Origin: Urechidicola croceus
GTDB lineage: Bacteria > Bacteroidota > Bacteroidia > Flavobacteriales > Flavobacteriaceae
DNA: 64,000 nt
Direction of reading: 5' to 3'
Assembly: GCA_905181865.1 (NCBI GenBank)
Contig: CAJIZG010000005.1
Location: forward strand, 248,001 to 312,000
Shown: positions 1 to 9,725 of the stretch, in pieces
Layout: each line of letters begins with the position of its first letter
Numbering within the stretch: position 1 is the first letter of the stretch
The notes under the pieces: generated by a model
Seen by the model: only the letters and a program-made list of their open reading frames with translations
Databases searched by the model: none
Told to the model about the DNA's origin: nothing
Made by a program: the position numbers and the translations under genes

Positions 1-1
1 G

Positions 2-292
2 ACCGCGCATGCCGAAATGCAAGCGTTTACTTCTGCGTCAGATTATTTGGGCGGGAAGTATTTAAAAGATTGCACCTTGTATGTTACTTTAGAGCCTTGT
101 CAAATGTGTGCTGGAGCCTCTTATTGGACGCAAATAGGGAAAATAGTTTTTGGTGCTAATGATATTCACAGGGGTTATCAAAAAATGCAAACAACACTGC
201 ATCCAAAGACGAAAGTTGTTAGAGGTGTATTGAGTGAAGAATGTGGGAAGTTAATGACTAAATTTTTTGTTGAGAAAAGAAATTTGAATTAA
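2..292 (+). CDS. tadA: tRNA adenosine(34) deaminase TadA, C-terminal part
   Basis: This deaminase converts adenosine to inosine at the wobble position of tRNA. The gene runs off the left edge; the reading frame is open from base 2. The zinc and catalytic motif HAEM is visible at the very start (frame T-A-H-A-E-M), followed by the second zinc motif PCQMCAG, the usual spacing for the cytidine-deaminase fold. About a third of the protein is missing. The stop overlaps the end of the next, convergent gene by a few bases. Another nucleoside deaminase such as guanine deaminase is possible, but the HAEM/PCxMC pair fits TadA best. Confidence 0.85.
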   Translation, partial: TAHAEMQAFTSASDYLGGKYLKDCTLYVTLEPCQMCAGASYWTQIGKIVFGANDIHRGYQKMQTTLHPKTKVVRGVLSEECGKLMTKFFVEKRNLN

Positions 293-513
293 AGATTTTT
301 ATCTCGCATCTTGTCAATATTCTCTTTGGTTATTAAATAGTCTTTTACATCTTTATCTTTCCAGCGATAATAAGTGAAAAGAGGAATTACAACTAAGAAA
401 AGGCCAAGGACCCCAAACCCTATAAATTTTTGAGAATATTCATTTTCTGTAAAAAAACCAATGCCTATACTCGTAAAAGCTAACATGGTTAAAATGGAAA
501 TAATGTATTTCAT
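289..513 (-). CDS. small membrane protein, unknown function
   Basis: A 74-residue protein with two predicted hydrophobic segments (about residues 3-22 and 30-48), then a charged Lys/Asp-rich tail. It is convergent with tadA and its stop overlaps that gene's end by four bases. It lies directly downstream of the ClC channel gene on the same strand, about 15 bp away, so it is probably co-transcribed with it. I do not recognise the family. Confidence 0.6.
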   Translation of the reverse strand: MKYIISILTMLAFTSIGIGFFTENEYSQKFIGFGVLGLFLVVIPLFTYYRWKDKDVKDYLITKENIDKMRDKNL

Positions 514-528
514 AATAGGCTGTATTTA

Positions 529-2310
529 TTAATTGGTTACTTCAACGAGTTTTCGTCTATATGCAGTCAGTAGTTTTGATTTAGAAATAAATCCAAAATA
601 TTTACCATTTTTGGTCACAGGTAAATTCCAGGCTCCTGTATATTTAAATTTTTGCATGATATCGGAAACAGAATCGATATCATAATTAATAACATCAACT
701 GCGGCATGCATTAATTTTTTAACGGTTACTTTGTCATACATTTCAGAGTCAAACATTATATTTCTAATATCATCTAAAAGTAAAATTCCTAAAAATTCGT
801 TTTCGTCATTTACAACGGGGAAATGATTTCGGGATGATTTTGCTACAGCATTTTGAACAATTTGGCCTAATGCCATTTCTGGATTTAAAGAGATAAAGTT
901 CTGTTCAATGATTTTATCAATCTCCATTATCATCAGAACATGGCTGTCTTTATTGTGTGTGATTAGTTGTCCTTTCTTTGCTAATTCAGAAGTATAGATA
1001 GAATTGGGGACGAAATATTTTGTAAAGGCAAATGAAATCGCTGCTACAATCATTAACGGAACAAACAATTCGTACCCTCCAGTTATTTCAGCAATTAAGA
1101 ATATTGCTGTAAGAGGTGCATGTAGAACCCCAGCCATCAAACCTGTCATTCCTACCAAAGTGAAATTTGACTCTGAAACCGAAAAATTTAATCCAATATT
1201 ATTAATGACTTTGGCAATAACATTCCCAAGGGCACTTCCCATGAATAGTGTAGGAATAAAAATCCCTCCAAATCCACCTGCTGCAAAGGTTGCTGTCATT
1301 GCTATTGCCTTAAATACGATGACACCCAATAGTAAAGTGATTACAACCCAAATATTATCCATGTATTCGTTAAACGGATTTTCCCCTAGAGCAGTTAAAT
1401 GATCACCGAGCAAAAGATTATTTATCAGACTATAACCCTCACCGTAGAGAGGCGGTATGAAATAAAGCATGATTCCAATGCTTGCTCCACCAATAACAAG
1501 TCTTTGAATAGGTGTTTTAATTTTTTTAAACAGGTTGTTGATAAAAAAATACATTTTGGTAAAATACACCGAAGCAACCCCCGTCATTAAACCTAAAAGC
1601 ACGTAAAATAAAAGGTCGTTTACTATAAATTTATCCTGTAAATCGAATCTAAAAAGCACATCGGTTCCTAAAAACAAATAAGACATAATAATGGCTGAAA
1701 TAGAGGCCAATAAAAGTGGAATTAGCGATACAAAGGCAAGATCTAAACTAAATATTTCTACGGCAAATACAATAGCCGCAATTGGAGCCTTAAACATAGA
1801 TGCCATTGCTGCGGCCGTTGCACATCCTATTAAAAGTAAACGCGTTTTTGCATTGATATGGAATACTTGTGAAATATTGGATCCAATGGCTGAAGCAACT
1901 GTTAAGGCTGGCCCCTGTAATCCGACAGATCCTCCAAAACCTGCGGTGATTGGAGCGACAATTAAGGGTGCATAGATTTTAAAAGGTTTGATAATTCCAT
2001 TTCGCTTTGAGATAGAATGTAGTACTGAAGTAATTCCATGACTTATTTTTCTTTTTAGAATATATTTTTGATAAATGTAAACCAGCAATAAACCAATGGT
2101 CGGAAAAACAAAATATAAAGTGACTTGATAATCTTCAATAATTTTCCCTTCTAAAAGTAATTGAATAAAATGTGTCATGTTCTTTAGTGTTCCTATTCCA
2201 GCTAATAAACCAATAAGAATACTCATTGCATAAATAAAATTCCGTTCAGAAATATGTTTGTATTTCCAAATCAAAAATTTTGTAATAATACGCTTCAACT
2301 TTAACTTCAT
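529..2310 (-). CDS. ClC-family chloride channel/transporter with C-terminal CBS domains (gating Glu replaced by Gln)
   Basis: A 593-residue voltage-gated chloride channel family protein: about ten or more membrane segments up to roughly residue 430, then a cytosolic CBS pair. Pore motifs can be seen: SHGIT at 90-94 (family GSGIP), GLQGP at 130-134 (family GREGP), GGIFIPTLFMG (family GxFxP), and a late TGGYELFVPL holding the conserved Tyr. Residue 132 is Gln (codon CAG at 1915-1917 read on the minus strand), where almost all ClC proteins have the gating Glu, and SHGIT has lost the Pro. The paralogue at 3269-5062 keeps Glu and Pro. The protein is full length with an intact frame, so it is not a simple pseudogene. 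Confidence 0.9.
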   Translation of the reverse strand: MKLKLKRIITKFLIWKYKHISERNFIYAMSILIGLLAGIGTLKNMTHFIQLLLEGKIIEDYQVTLYFVFPTIGLLLVYIYQKYILKRKISHGITSVLHSISKRNGIIKPFKIYAPLIVAPITAGFGGSVGLQGPALTVASAIGSNISQVFHINAKTRLLLIGCATAAAMASMFKAPIAAIVFAVEIFSLDLAFVSLIPLLLASISAIIMSYLFLGTDVLFRFDLQDKFIVNDLLFYVLLGLMTGVASVYFTKMYFFINNLFKKIKTPIQRLVIGGASIGIMLYFIPPLYGEGYSLINNLLLGDHLTALGENPFNEYMDNIWVVITLLLGVIVFKAIAMTATFAAGGFGGIFIPTLFMGSALGNVIAKVINNIGLNFSVSESNFTLVGMTGLMAGVLHAPLTAIFLIAEITGGYELFVPLMIVAAISFAFTKYFVPNSIYTSELAKKGQLITHNKDSHVLMIMEIDKIIEQNFISLNPEMALGQIVQNAVAKSSRNHFPVVNDENEFLGILLLDDIRNIMFDSEMYDKVTVKKLMHAAVDVINYDIDSVSDIMQKFKYTGAWNLPVTKNGKYFGFISKSKLLTAYRRKLVEVTN

Positions 2311-2406
2311 TGGAATAAAAGTAATAAATCTCTAGCAGTTTAGATTCATAACAATTGAGAATCTATAAGATGCTTCTTAAATATTTTCAACTTTAAAATC
2401 ACTCAT

Positions 2407-2432
2407 AAAAAAATCCTGTAAATACAGGATTT
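2407..2432 (-). terminator. Rho-independent terminator
   Basis: On the minus strand there is a hairpin with arms aaatcctgta and tacaggattt, followed by a run of T. It lies just after the stop of the small Cys/Lys-rich ORF and upstream of the first ClC gene, so it separates those transcripts. Confidence 0.65.
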
Positions 2433-2437
2433 AAGAT

Positions 2438-2584
2438 TTAAACAAATATTTTAGGGCATTTTTTACATTGCTGTTTCCCTTTCTTCTTATATTTTTTGCA
2501 GCACTTTTTCTTATTTCCACATTCAAAAGTACACGTCGCCCAAACAGGATTCTTCGCTATTTGCTCTAAATAATTTTTGATCAT
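2438..2584 (-). CDS. small Cys/Lys-rich protein, 48 residues
   Basis: This short ORF has ATG at 2582-2584 (minus strand) and a stop at 2438-2440. The protein starts MIKNYLEQIAKNPVW and continues with six cysteines in a strongly lysine-rich tail (motifs CTFEC, KKCCKK, CKKCP). The cysteine spacing suggests metal binding, perhaps a small zinc or iron protein. A hairpin terminator follows directly, which supports a real transcription unit. It sits between ferritin and a ClC channel. The family and function are unknown to me. Confidence 0.55.
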   Translation of the reverse strand: MIKNYLEQIAKNPVWATCTFECGNKKKCCKKYKKKGKQQCKKCPKIFV

Positions 2585-2651
2585 CACCGTCGCACTTATT
2601 CAGATTTAATTAAAATAAGCACGAATGTAGATGATTTAAACCATATGAATA

Positions 2652-3158
2652 CTAACTATCTGAATTTTTAACATCAAGGTTTTTAATATCTCTATCAAAC
2701 AAGTATAAACCTCCTTTATCGGATCCTATAATGCGTAATTTATCTAAGATAGTTCTAGCAATTGCTTCTTCTTCTGTTTGCTCTGCAACGTACCATTGCA
2801 TAAAATTATGAACTGTATAATCTTTAGCTTCTAAACATTCAAATACAATTTGATTTACACTGTTAGTAACGTTTTCTTCACTGTTTAAAAATGCTGTGAA
2901 AAGATCTTGAAGCGATTCATATTCGCTTTCAGGTTTTTCTAAAGATGGAATTACAGCAGTTCCTCCACGTTCATTTACAAATTTTATCAATTTAAGCATG
3001 TGTGTTTTTTCTTCTTCAGACTGATTGTAAAAAAAACTTGCAACACCGTTATAACCATTTATTTCTGCCCAAGAGGCCATCGCTAAATATTGCATCGAAG
3101 CGTTTGCTTCAAGTTTTAATTGAGAATTTAGTGAAATCTCTATGTTTTCTGATATCAT
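2652..3158 (-). CDS. ftnA: bacterial non-heme ferritin
   Basis: A 168-residue ferritin, the usual length for bacterial Ftn. It stores iron as a ferric mineral in a 24-mer cage in the cytoplasm. The four-helix-bundle ferroxidase residues can be seen: an early Glu (LEANASMQYLAMASW), the EEEKTHM block carrying a Glu and a His, and later Glu and Gln residues (ECLEAKDY, EQTEEEA). It has its own promoter upstream (see 3184-3214). The window also contains iron uptake genes, so this is probably part of cellular iron balance. Confidence 0.92.
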   Translation of the reverse strand: MISENIEISLNSQLKLEANASMQYLAMASWAEINGYNGVASFFYNQSEEEKTHMLKLIKFVNERGGTAVIPSLEKPESEYESLQDLFTAFLNSEENVTNSVNQIVFECLEAKDYTVHNFMQWYVAEQTEEEAIARTILDKLRIIGSDKGGLYLFDRDIKNLDVKNSDS

Positions 3159-3183
3159 AATTGATTTATTTTAATAAGATTAT

Positions 3184-3214
3184 CAAAATTAACGATAGCC
3201 TTAATCAAAACCAA
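3184..3214 (-). promoter_or_regulatory. Bacteroidota-type promoter of the ferritin gene
   Basis: On the minus strand a TTG (3212-3214) is followed 20 bp later by TAATTTTG (3184-3191), matching the TTTG / TAnnTTTG promoter of this phylum. About 25 bp remain to the ferritin ATG. Confidence 0.5.
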
Positions 3215-3268
3215 GGTTATCAGCATAAAATTGAAAATCATAAAATGAGTAAAAAAACAGCTCACAAC

Positions 3269-5062
3269 TTAACTCGTTACTTCAATTAGCTTTCTTCTAT
3301 AAACCGTTAATAATTTAGATTTAGAGATAAATCCAATATAAGTTCCGTTCTTCATAACAGGTAAATTCCAAGCGCTACTATCTTGAAATTTTTTCATAAT
3401 GTCGGTCATTATATCTTTATCTAAGTTAATAATTGCAGGAGGGCTCACCATTACATCAACCGCTTTTACCTCATTATAAAGTGTTTGATCAAACATGATT
3501 GTTCTTATATCATCTAACAAAATAATTCCCTTAAAATTATTGGTTTCTTTTTCAATCACAGGAAAAATATTTCGATTCGATTGTACAACTGCTTTGTGAA
3601 TTATTTCTCCCAATGTCATTTTTAAATAAACTGGAACAAAATTAGTTTCGACAACCTTCCCTATATCCATTAAGGTTAAAACCGCGTGGTCTTTATTATG
3701 GGTAATCAACTCGCCTTTTCTTCCCAGTTCCATTGAATATACAGAGTGTGGATGAAAAATTTTGGTGATTCCAAAAGAAATCGCAGCAGTCAGCATTAGC
3801 GGAATAAAGAGTTCGTAGCCCCCTGTAACCTCAGCAATCAAAAAGATTGCTGTAAGTGGAGCATGCAATACACCAGCCATTAATCCAGTCATCCCAACTA
3901 GCGTAAAATTAGATTCTGAAACTTGAACTCCTAAACCAATATTATTGATGAATTTGGCGACACAATTTCCCATTACGCTGCCCATAAACAGCGTTGGAGC
4001 AAATATACCTCCAACACCTCCAGCACCAAAAGTTAACGCACTTGCAATAATTTTAAAAAACACCAAGCCCGCTAAAAGCATAATTACAACCCAGATATTT
4101 GATAAGTCAAGATTTAAAAAATTGTTTTCCAATGCTTTTTCTGGATTGCCAACTAATAAGTTGTTTATAACGTCGAACCCTTCACCATAAAGCGGAGGAA
4201 TAAAATAAACCAAAATACCGATAGAGATACCTCCAAAAAGAATTCTTTTAAACGGCGTATGTAACCGGTCAAAAAACTTTTGAATGCGTTCATAAACCTC
4301 CGTAAAGTAGATAGATGTAAAAGCTGAAACTACTCCTAAAAGAACATAAAAAGGAACGTCGGAAATGATAAACTTATCTTCAATTTTAAAGGGTAATAAT
4401 ACATCATTTCCAAAGAAAAAATAAGATGTCAAAATTGCCGAAATTGAAGCAAATAATAGCGGCAACATTGAGGCGATTGTTAAATCTAAACTAAATACTT
4501 CAATGGCAAATATAATTGCTGCAATAGGGGCTTTAAAAATAGATGACAATGCACCTGCTGCTGCACAACCAATCAACAAGTTCCTTGTTGTTTGATTCAT
4601 ATGAAACATTCTTGAAATATTAGAACTTATTGCCGCTCCAGTTGCTACTGTTGGTCCCTCGAGCCCAACAGAGCCTCCAAAACCAATTGTTATTGGCGCC
4701 GTAAGTAAAGAACCAAACATTTGAAATCTTTTAATAATTCCTTTTCGTTTAGAAATAGCATAAAGAGTTGAAGGGATTCCATGACTCACTTTATTTCTAA
4801 CAATATATTTAGCGATAAAATAAACTAAAGTTAGCCCCAGTATTGGGAATAAGAAGTAGAATGCGTGAGGGTAATATTTTATTAAGTTCCCTTGTAATAA
4901 ATGTTGTATAAAGTGGGTTAAGTTTTTTAAAACAACGGCTGCCATTCCAGATGTAATCCCGACAAGAATACTTAAGATATAAACAAATTTTCTATGTGAA
5001 ATATGTTTTGCTCTCCAGATTAGGATTTGCTTTAAAAATGTTTTTTTCTGCATGCGATACAA
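3269..5062 (-). CDS. ClC-family chloride channel with CBS domains (paralogue with canonical gating Glu)
   Basis: A 597-residue paralogue of the protein at 529-2310, with the same layout of a membrane ClC core plus a C-terminal CBS pair. Here the pore motifs are canonical: SHGIP at 93-97, GLEGP with Glu135, GGIFAPTLFMG, and TGGYELFIP. The position after the conserved inner Glu (FAIEVFSLD) is Val, whereas proton-coupled exchangers have a second Glu there, so a channel rather than a Cl-/H+ exchanger is plausible. That is inference. An alternative start at the Met at residue 4 (MQKKTF) would sit clear of the hairpin just upstream. Confidence 0.92.
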   Translation of the reverse strand: MYRMQKKTFLKQILIWRAKHISHRKFVYILSILVGITSGMAAVVLKNLTHFIQHLLQGNLIKYYPHAFYFLFPILGLTLVYFIAKYIVRNKVSHGIPSTLYAISKRKGIIKRFQMFGSLLTAPITIGFGGSVGLEGPTVATGAAISSNISRMFHMNQTTRNLLIGCAAAGALSSIFKAPIAAIIFAIEVFSLDLTIASMLPLLFASISAILTSYFFFGNDVLLPFKIEDKFIISDVPFYVLLGVVSAFTSIYFTEVYERIQKFFDRLHTPFKRILFGGISIGILVYFIPPLYGEGFDVINNLLVGNPEKALENNFLNLDLSNIWVVIMLLAGLVFFKIIASALTFGAGGVGGIFAPTLFMGSVMGNCVAKFINNIGLGVQVSESNFTLVGMTGLMAGVLHAPLTAIFLIAEVTGGYELFIPLMLTAAISFGITKIFHPHSVYSMELGRKGELITHNKDHAVLTLMDIGKVVETNFVPVYLKMTLGEIIHKAVVQSNRNIFPVIEKETNNFKGIILLDDIRTIMFDQTLYNEVKAVDVMVSPPAIINLDKDIMTDIMKKFQDSSAWNLPVMKNGTYIGFISKSKLLTVYRRKLIEVTS

Positions 5063-5064
5063 TT

Positions 5065-5090
5065 AAAAAATCTTGCAATTCGCAGGATTT
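5065..5090 (-). terminator. Rho-independent terminator after aspS
   Basis: On the minus strand there is a hairpin of aatcctgc and gcaagatt (one C-A mismatch), followed by six T. It lies between the aspS stop and the start of the second ClC gene, only a few bases from the ClC start. It may therefore work as an attenuator as well as a terminator. Confidence 0.55.
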
Positions 5091-5096
5091 AATATA

Positions 5097-6851
5097 TTAT
5101 GATTTTAAGTTAAGTTTTAAACTCAACGCTGTTAACTGATCATCGTCTATTGGAGCAGGGGCATCAATCATTACATCTCTCCCAGAATTGTTTTTTGGGA
5201 AGGCAATAAAGTCGCGAATGGTTTCTTGTCCGCCTAAAATAGCAACCAATCTATCCAATCCAAATGCCAAACCACCATGTGGAGGTGCGCCGTATTCAAA
5301 GGCATCCATTAAGAAACCAAATTGTGCTTTTGCTTCTTCATCAGAAAAACCTAAATGCTTTAACATGGTTGCTTGAATTTGTTTATCGTGAATTCTAATC
5401 GAACCACCGCCAATTTCATTTCCGTTCAAGACTAAATCGTAAGCGTTTGCTTTTACATCTCCAGGGTTTGTTTCTAACAACTCTAATTGTCCCGGTTTTG
5501 GTGACGTAAACGGATGGTGCATTGCATGGTAATGACCCGTTTCTTCATCTAATTCTAACAAAGGGAAATCGATTACCCAAAGCGGAGCAAATTCATTGGG
5601 CTTGCGCAAGCCCAATCGTTCTGCCAACTCCATTCGCAAAGCACTTAACTGCGCTCTTACTTTATTTGTATCACCAGACAAAACACAAACTAAATCTCCT
5701 GGTTTTGCACCTGTAACTTTAGCCCATTTTGCCAAATCTTCATGATCATAAAATTTATCTACAGAAGATTTAAATGACCCATCGTCATTACAACGAGAAT
5801 AAATCATTCCTAAAGCACCAACTTGCGGACGTTTTACCCATTTTATAATCGTGTCAATTTCTTTTCTTGTATAAGTATTTCCACCAGGAACAGCAATGCC
5901 AATTACCAATTCAGCATTATTAAATACTCCAAATTCTTTATGTTGTGAAACTTCATTCAAGTGACCAAATTCCATCCCAAAACGAATATCCGGTTTGTCG
6001 TTACCATACAAACGCATGGCATCGTCGTAAAGCATTCTTGGGAATTTTTCGACTTCAACTCCGTTTATCTCCTTAAGTAAGTGACGTGTTAAACCTTCAA
6101 AAACATTCAAGATATCTTCTTGCTCAACAAAAGCCATTTCACAATCAATCTGAGTAAACTCTGGCTGTCTGTCTGCTCTTAAATCTTCATCTCTAAAACA
6201 TTTTACAATCTGAAAATATTTATCCATTCCACCAATCATCAAAAGTTGTTTAAAGGTTTGAGGCGATTGCGGCAAGGCGTAAAATTGACCTTCATTCATT
6301 CTACTGGGCACCACAAAATCACGTGCGCCTTCTGGAGTAGATTTGATTAAATAGGGTGTTTCAACTTCTATAAATTCTTCATTCGACAAGAAATTACGCA
6401 CTTCTTGTGCTACCTTAGAACGAAAGATAAGTGCATTTTTAACGGGGTTTCTACGAATATCTAAATAACGATATTGCATCCGCAACTCTTCACCACCATC
6501 TGTTTTATCTTCAATGGTAAATGGAGGTGTTTTTGCTTCGTTTAAAATAGTTAACTCAGAAACTAAAATCTCAATTTCTCCGGTTGGAATATTTGGGTTT
6601 TTAGACTGACGCTCGATGACAGTTCCTTTAATCTGAATCACAAACTCGCGGCCTAAAGTTTTTGCAGTTTCTAAAACGGCAGTATCTGTGCGATCAGTAT
6701 CCAACATTAGTTGCGTAATTCCGTAACGATCACGTAAATCTACCCAAATCATGAACCCTTTATCACGTACTTTTTGTACCCAACCAGATAGTGTAACTTC
6801 TTTATTTATATGCGATAAACGCAATTCTCCGTTCGTATGACTTCTATACAT
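5097..6851 (-). CDS. aspS: aspartyl-tRNA synthetase
   Basis: A 584-residue class II aminoacyl-tRNA synthetase, the normal bacterial length, that charges tRNA-Asp in the cytoplasm. It has an N-terminal OB-fold anticodon-binding domain (about 1-105, beginning with [15 protein letters not shown]), class II motif 2 as [18 protein letters not shown], the inserted bacterial GAD domain (about 290-410), and motif 3 as [14 protein letters not shown] near residue 530. It has its own TAnnTTTG promoter element 24 bp upstream and a terminator downstream, so it is probably monocistronic. Confidence 0.97.
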   Translation of the reverse strand: MYRSHTNGELRLSHINKEVTLSGWVQKVRDKGFMIWVDLRDRYGITQLMLDTDRTDTAVLETAKTLGREFVIQIKGTVIERQSKNPNIPTGEIEILVSELTILNEAKTPPFTIEDKTDGGEELRMQYRYLDIRRNPVKNALIFRSKVAQEVRNFLSNEEFIEVETPYLIKSTPEGARDFVVPSRMNEGQFYALPQSPQTFKQLLMIGGMDKYFQIVKCFRDEDLRADRQPEFTQIDCEMAFVEQEDILNVFEGLTRHLLKEINGVEVEKFPRMLYDDAMRLYGNDKPDIRFGMEFGHLNEVSQHKEFGVFNNAELVIGIAVPGGNTYTRKEIDTIIKWVKRPQVGALGMIYSRCNDDGSFKSSVDKFYDHEDLAKWAKVTGAKPGDLVCVLSGDTNKVRAQLSALRMELAERLGLRKPNEFAPLWVIDFPLLELDEETGHYHAMHHPFTSPKPGQLELLETNPGDVKANAYDLVLNGNEIGGGSIRIHDKQIQATMLKHLGFSDEEAKAQFGFLMDAFEYGAPPHGGLAFGLDRLVAILGGQETIRDFIAFPKNNSGRDVMIDAPAPIDDDQLTALSLKLNLKS

Positions 6852-6874
6852 TGTCTTCCTTGAAAATTAAGGTG

Positions 6875-6882
6875 CAAATTTA
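6875..6882 (-). promoter_or_regulatory. -7 promoter element of aspS
   Basis: On the minus strand TAAATTTG matches the Bacteroidota TAnnTTTG element, 23 bases before the aspS ATG. I found no convincing -33 element at the expected distance. Confidence 0.4.
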
Positions 6883-7060
6883 GTGAAATCCAATGGAGTT
6901 AAACTATTTTCAATTAAATTTTTGGTATTGATCATAACATCTCTAGCGAAGCGGAAATTTTAAATAATGAGGGTTTTTAATAGATATAAATGGTTGTTAG
7001 TCGATATTAATTGAAAAGAGATTAAAAATCTTTAATTTTATCCTATATAAAATATAGACG

Positions 7061-9631
7061 ATGAAAAATAAATTGAACGCTGTAATTACCATTCTTTTAT
7101 TCCTATCAACAATCGTGTTTTCGCAACAAAAAACTGGAAACATTGTTGAGTATTTTGGAAAAGAAAAGGTTAATGAAGTTAAAGAGGGGGATGTAATTCA
7201 TGTCTTTAAAAAAGGCTTAACCTTAAAGGTTCAGAATTTTGAGTTTAATTCATCTTCTTTTCCAAAAGATCTTGTGTTTAATGAATTTTTGATGAATTCA
7301 GAATTAAGAGTGACTAATGGAGACGTATTTGGAATCAATTCTTATGGCGAAGAATTGATATGGAATGGGATAAAGGCAGATGACACCAATAGCCTGAGTG
7401 ACCCTAGTTTAAGATCGAGTTACGTATATCTCGAGTATAAATCTACCGCCAGCAAAACCTTGCTTTTTGAGGCTTCTGGTCATTCTTTATTAACAATTAA
7501 TGGATTACCTCATGAAGGAGATCATTATGATTTTGGCTGGAATTTAATTCCAGTAACCTTAAAAAAGGGAACGAATATTTTTGTTTTAAAGGTTGGAAGA
7601 TTTCCGAAAATTAGGGCGCGTATCATAAAAGCCACTGCTCCAATTCAGTTTACATCTCGAGATTTAACCTTACCTGATTTATTGGTAGAGGAGCAAAAGA
7701 ATTATAAAGGAGCGATTCGAATTATTAATACAACGAATAATTGGTTGCGCAATTACAGTATTAAATCTAATTCTTTAGCGAATGAAATAAAAACAGATTT
7801 GCCAGCAATTGCGCCTATGAGTGTGCAGAAAGTTCCTTTTAATATTAGTGCGGTTGCAACGTCTGATAATCAGGAAAAGTTAGCTTTAAACTTAAAATTA
7901 GAAAATTCAAGCGGGAAATTAATAGCTACTCAAAAATTAACAATCAATGTAAAATCAAAATATCAGCATCATAAGAGGACTTTAATAAGTAAAATAGATG
8001 GCAGTGTTCAATATTATAGTGTGGCCCCTTCTACCGATAAGGAATCAAAAGAACAAGCCTTGTTTTTGTCTGTTCATGGAGCGTCGGTCGAAGCTGTGAA
8101 TCAAGCAAATGCATACAAGAAAAAGGATTGGGGTAATTTAATTGCACCAACAAATCGTCGACCCTTTGGATTTGCTTGGGAAGATTGGGGACGATTGGAT
8201 GCTCTAGAAGTTTTGGAAGAAGCAAAAAATTTATTTGAGCCAAATGAAAAACACATTTATTTAACGGGTCATTCTATGGGAGGCCATGGAACATGGTATT
8301 TGGGAGCAACCTATCCCGATCATTTTGCTGCTATCGCTCCATGTGCGGGTTACCCAGATTTATTATTATATCGAAATGGATTTATTAAAAGTCGTTTAAA
8401 GATGCCTCAAGAACAGCTTTCGAAATTTGGTATGACACCAAAAGTAGTTGAACGTTTAAAAATGGAATCTATTCCTACACCTGTTGAAAATATGATAAAT
8501 AGAGCGGGAACCCCAAGCAGAACACTGGGCTTAATTCGCAATTATTTACATCAAGGAGTTTATGTTCTTCATGGAGAAAAAGATAATGTTGTTCCAACTT
8601 CTATTGCTCGCGATATGAGAGAGCGATTGGGCACGTTTCATAATGATTTTACGTATTATGAATACCCTGAAGGAACACATTGGTATGGTAATCATTCGGT
8701 AGATTGGAAACCAATTTTTGATTTTTTTAAACAACGAACTATAAAAGAAGATAAAGACATAAAAAAATATGAATTCTATACGGGGTCACCAGGGGTGTCT
8801 TCTGGCTCCCACTTTATAAATATTCATCAACAGCAAAAACCATTCGAGGTGAGCTCCTTTGAATTTAATAGAGAAAATGGAATTGAGATTAAAACAAGCA
8901 ACGTATCCTTATTAGAAGTTGATATGACCGTATTAGGAGGTTCCATCAATTCTATTAATATTAATGGAAACCCTATTCCTATTAGTAAAAAAGGGACTGC
9001 GTACTTTAAATTGGAAAATGAGAATTGGACTGCCGTCGCAAAACCATCACCACAGGAAAAAGGACCACATAGAAATGGCGGTTTTAAGGACGCATTTCGA
9101 AATAATGTGTTGTTAGTTTATGCCTCAAAAGGATCGAAACCTGAAAATGAATGGTACTATAATCGCGCAAGATTCGACGCAGAAACTTTTTGGTATAGAG
9201 CAAATGGAAAGATAGAGATTGTAAAAGATATAGATTTTTCTTTAGAAAAATATCTAGATAGAAATGTGGTTTTTTATGGAAATAAAGATAATAATTGCGC
9301 GTGGAACCTTTTATTAAATAGCAGTCCTATTCAGGTAAGCAATAATGAAGTTGTTTTTGGAAGTAAAAAGCTTAAAGGAAATCAATGGGGTCTGTATTTT
9401 ATTGTTCCTAGAGCAGATAGTGATATCGCAAGTATTGGAGTTGTTACAGCCACTGGAAACAAAGGAATGAAGGCTGCTTACATGAATCATTATTTGGCAA
9501 ATGGAAGTGCTTTTCCAGATGTCCTATTGTTTGATAATTCCGTATTGGTCGAAGGAGGTGCAAACGTAAAGTGCGCTGGTTTTTTCGGAAATAACTGGAG
9601 TATTGAAACTGGAGATTTTGAGTGGAAATAA
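7061..9631 (+). CDS. secreted alpha/beta hydrolase, prolyl-oligopeptidase type
   Basis: An 856-residue exported protein with a signal peptide (about 1-21, cut near FSQQ). Residues about 30-310 form beta-rich domains. The alpha/beta hydrolase core (about 330-570) has nucleophile Ser405 in GHSMGG, Asp508 in EKDNVVP and His540 in GTHWYGN, a complete triad in order. A further beta-rich region of about 280 residues follows, without a recognisable type IX sorting domain. The substrate cannot be read from the sequence; an ester or peptide is possible. It is flanked by aspS (divergent) and rsmI (same strand, about 95 bp away, with its own promoter), so it probably stands alone. Confidence 0.8.
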   Translation: MKNKLNAVITILLFLSTIVFSQQKTGNIVEYFGKEKVNEVKEGDVIHVFKKGLTLKVQNFEFNSSSFPKDLVFNEFLMNSELRVTNGDVFGINSYGEELIWNGIKADDTNSLSDPSLRSSYVYLEYKSTASKTLLFEASGHSLLTINGLPHEGDHYDFGWNLIPVTLKKGTNIFVLKVGRFPKIRARIIKATAPIQFTSRDLTLPDLLVEEQKNYKGAIRIINTTNNWLRNYSIKSNSLANEIKTDLPAIAPMSVQKVPFNISAVATSDNQEKLALNLKLENSSGKLIATQKLTINVKSKYQHHKRTLISKIDGSVQYYSVAPSTDKESKEQALFLSVHGASVEAVNQANAYKKKDWGNLIAPTNRRPFGFAWEDWGRLDALEVLEEAKNLFEPNEKHIYLTGHSMGGHGTWYLGATYPDHFAAIAPCAGYPDLLLYRNGFIKSRLKMPQEQLSKFGMTPKVVERLKMESIPTPVENMINRAGTPSRTLGLIRNYLHQGVYVLHGEKDNVVPTSIARDMRERLGTFHNDFTYYEYPEGTHWYGNHSVDWKPIFDFFKQRTIKEDKDIKKYEFYTGSPGVSSGSHFINIHQQQKPFEVSSFEFNRENGIEIKTSNVSLLEVDMTVLGGSINSININGNPIPISKKGTAYFKLENENWTAVAKPSPQEKGPHRNGGFKDAFRNNVLLVYASKGSKPENEWYYNRARFDAETFWYRANGKIEIVKDIDFSLEKYLDRNVVFYGNKDNNCAWNLLLNSSPIQVSNNEVVFGSKKLKGNQWGLYFIVPRADSDIASIGVVTATGNKGMKAAYMNHYLANGSAFPDVLLFDNSVLVEGGANVKCAGFFGNNWSIETGDFEWK

Positions 9632-9668
9632 AAAAGGGCTTTGGTCTTTTGAACTGAGATAGATTCAT

Positions 9669-9701
9669 TGTAAGCGTATAGATTCTCTTTTGTAACTTTG
9701 T
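9669..9701 (+). promoter_or_regulatory. promoter of rsmI
   Basis: TTG (9669-9671), a 22-bp spacer and TAACTTTG (9694-9701) fit the Bacteroidota -33/-7 consensus, ending 24 bases before the rsmI ATG. Confidence 0.55.
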
Positions 9702-9725
9702 CTTTTTAATTTTATTCTGTTCGGC

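Noticed and set aside
1004-1402. Plus-strand ORFs inside the ClC gene
   Set aside because: They lie antisense to a well-supported membrane protein and show no recognisable domain.
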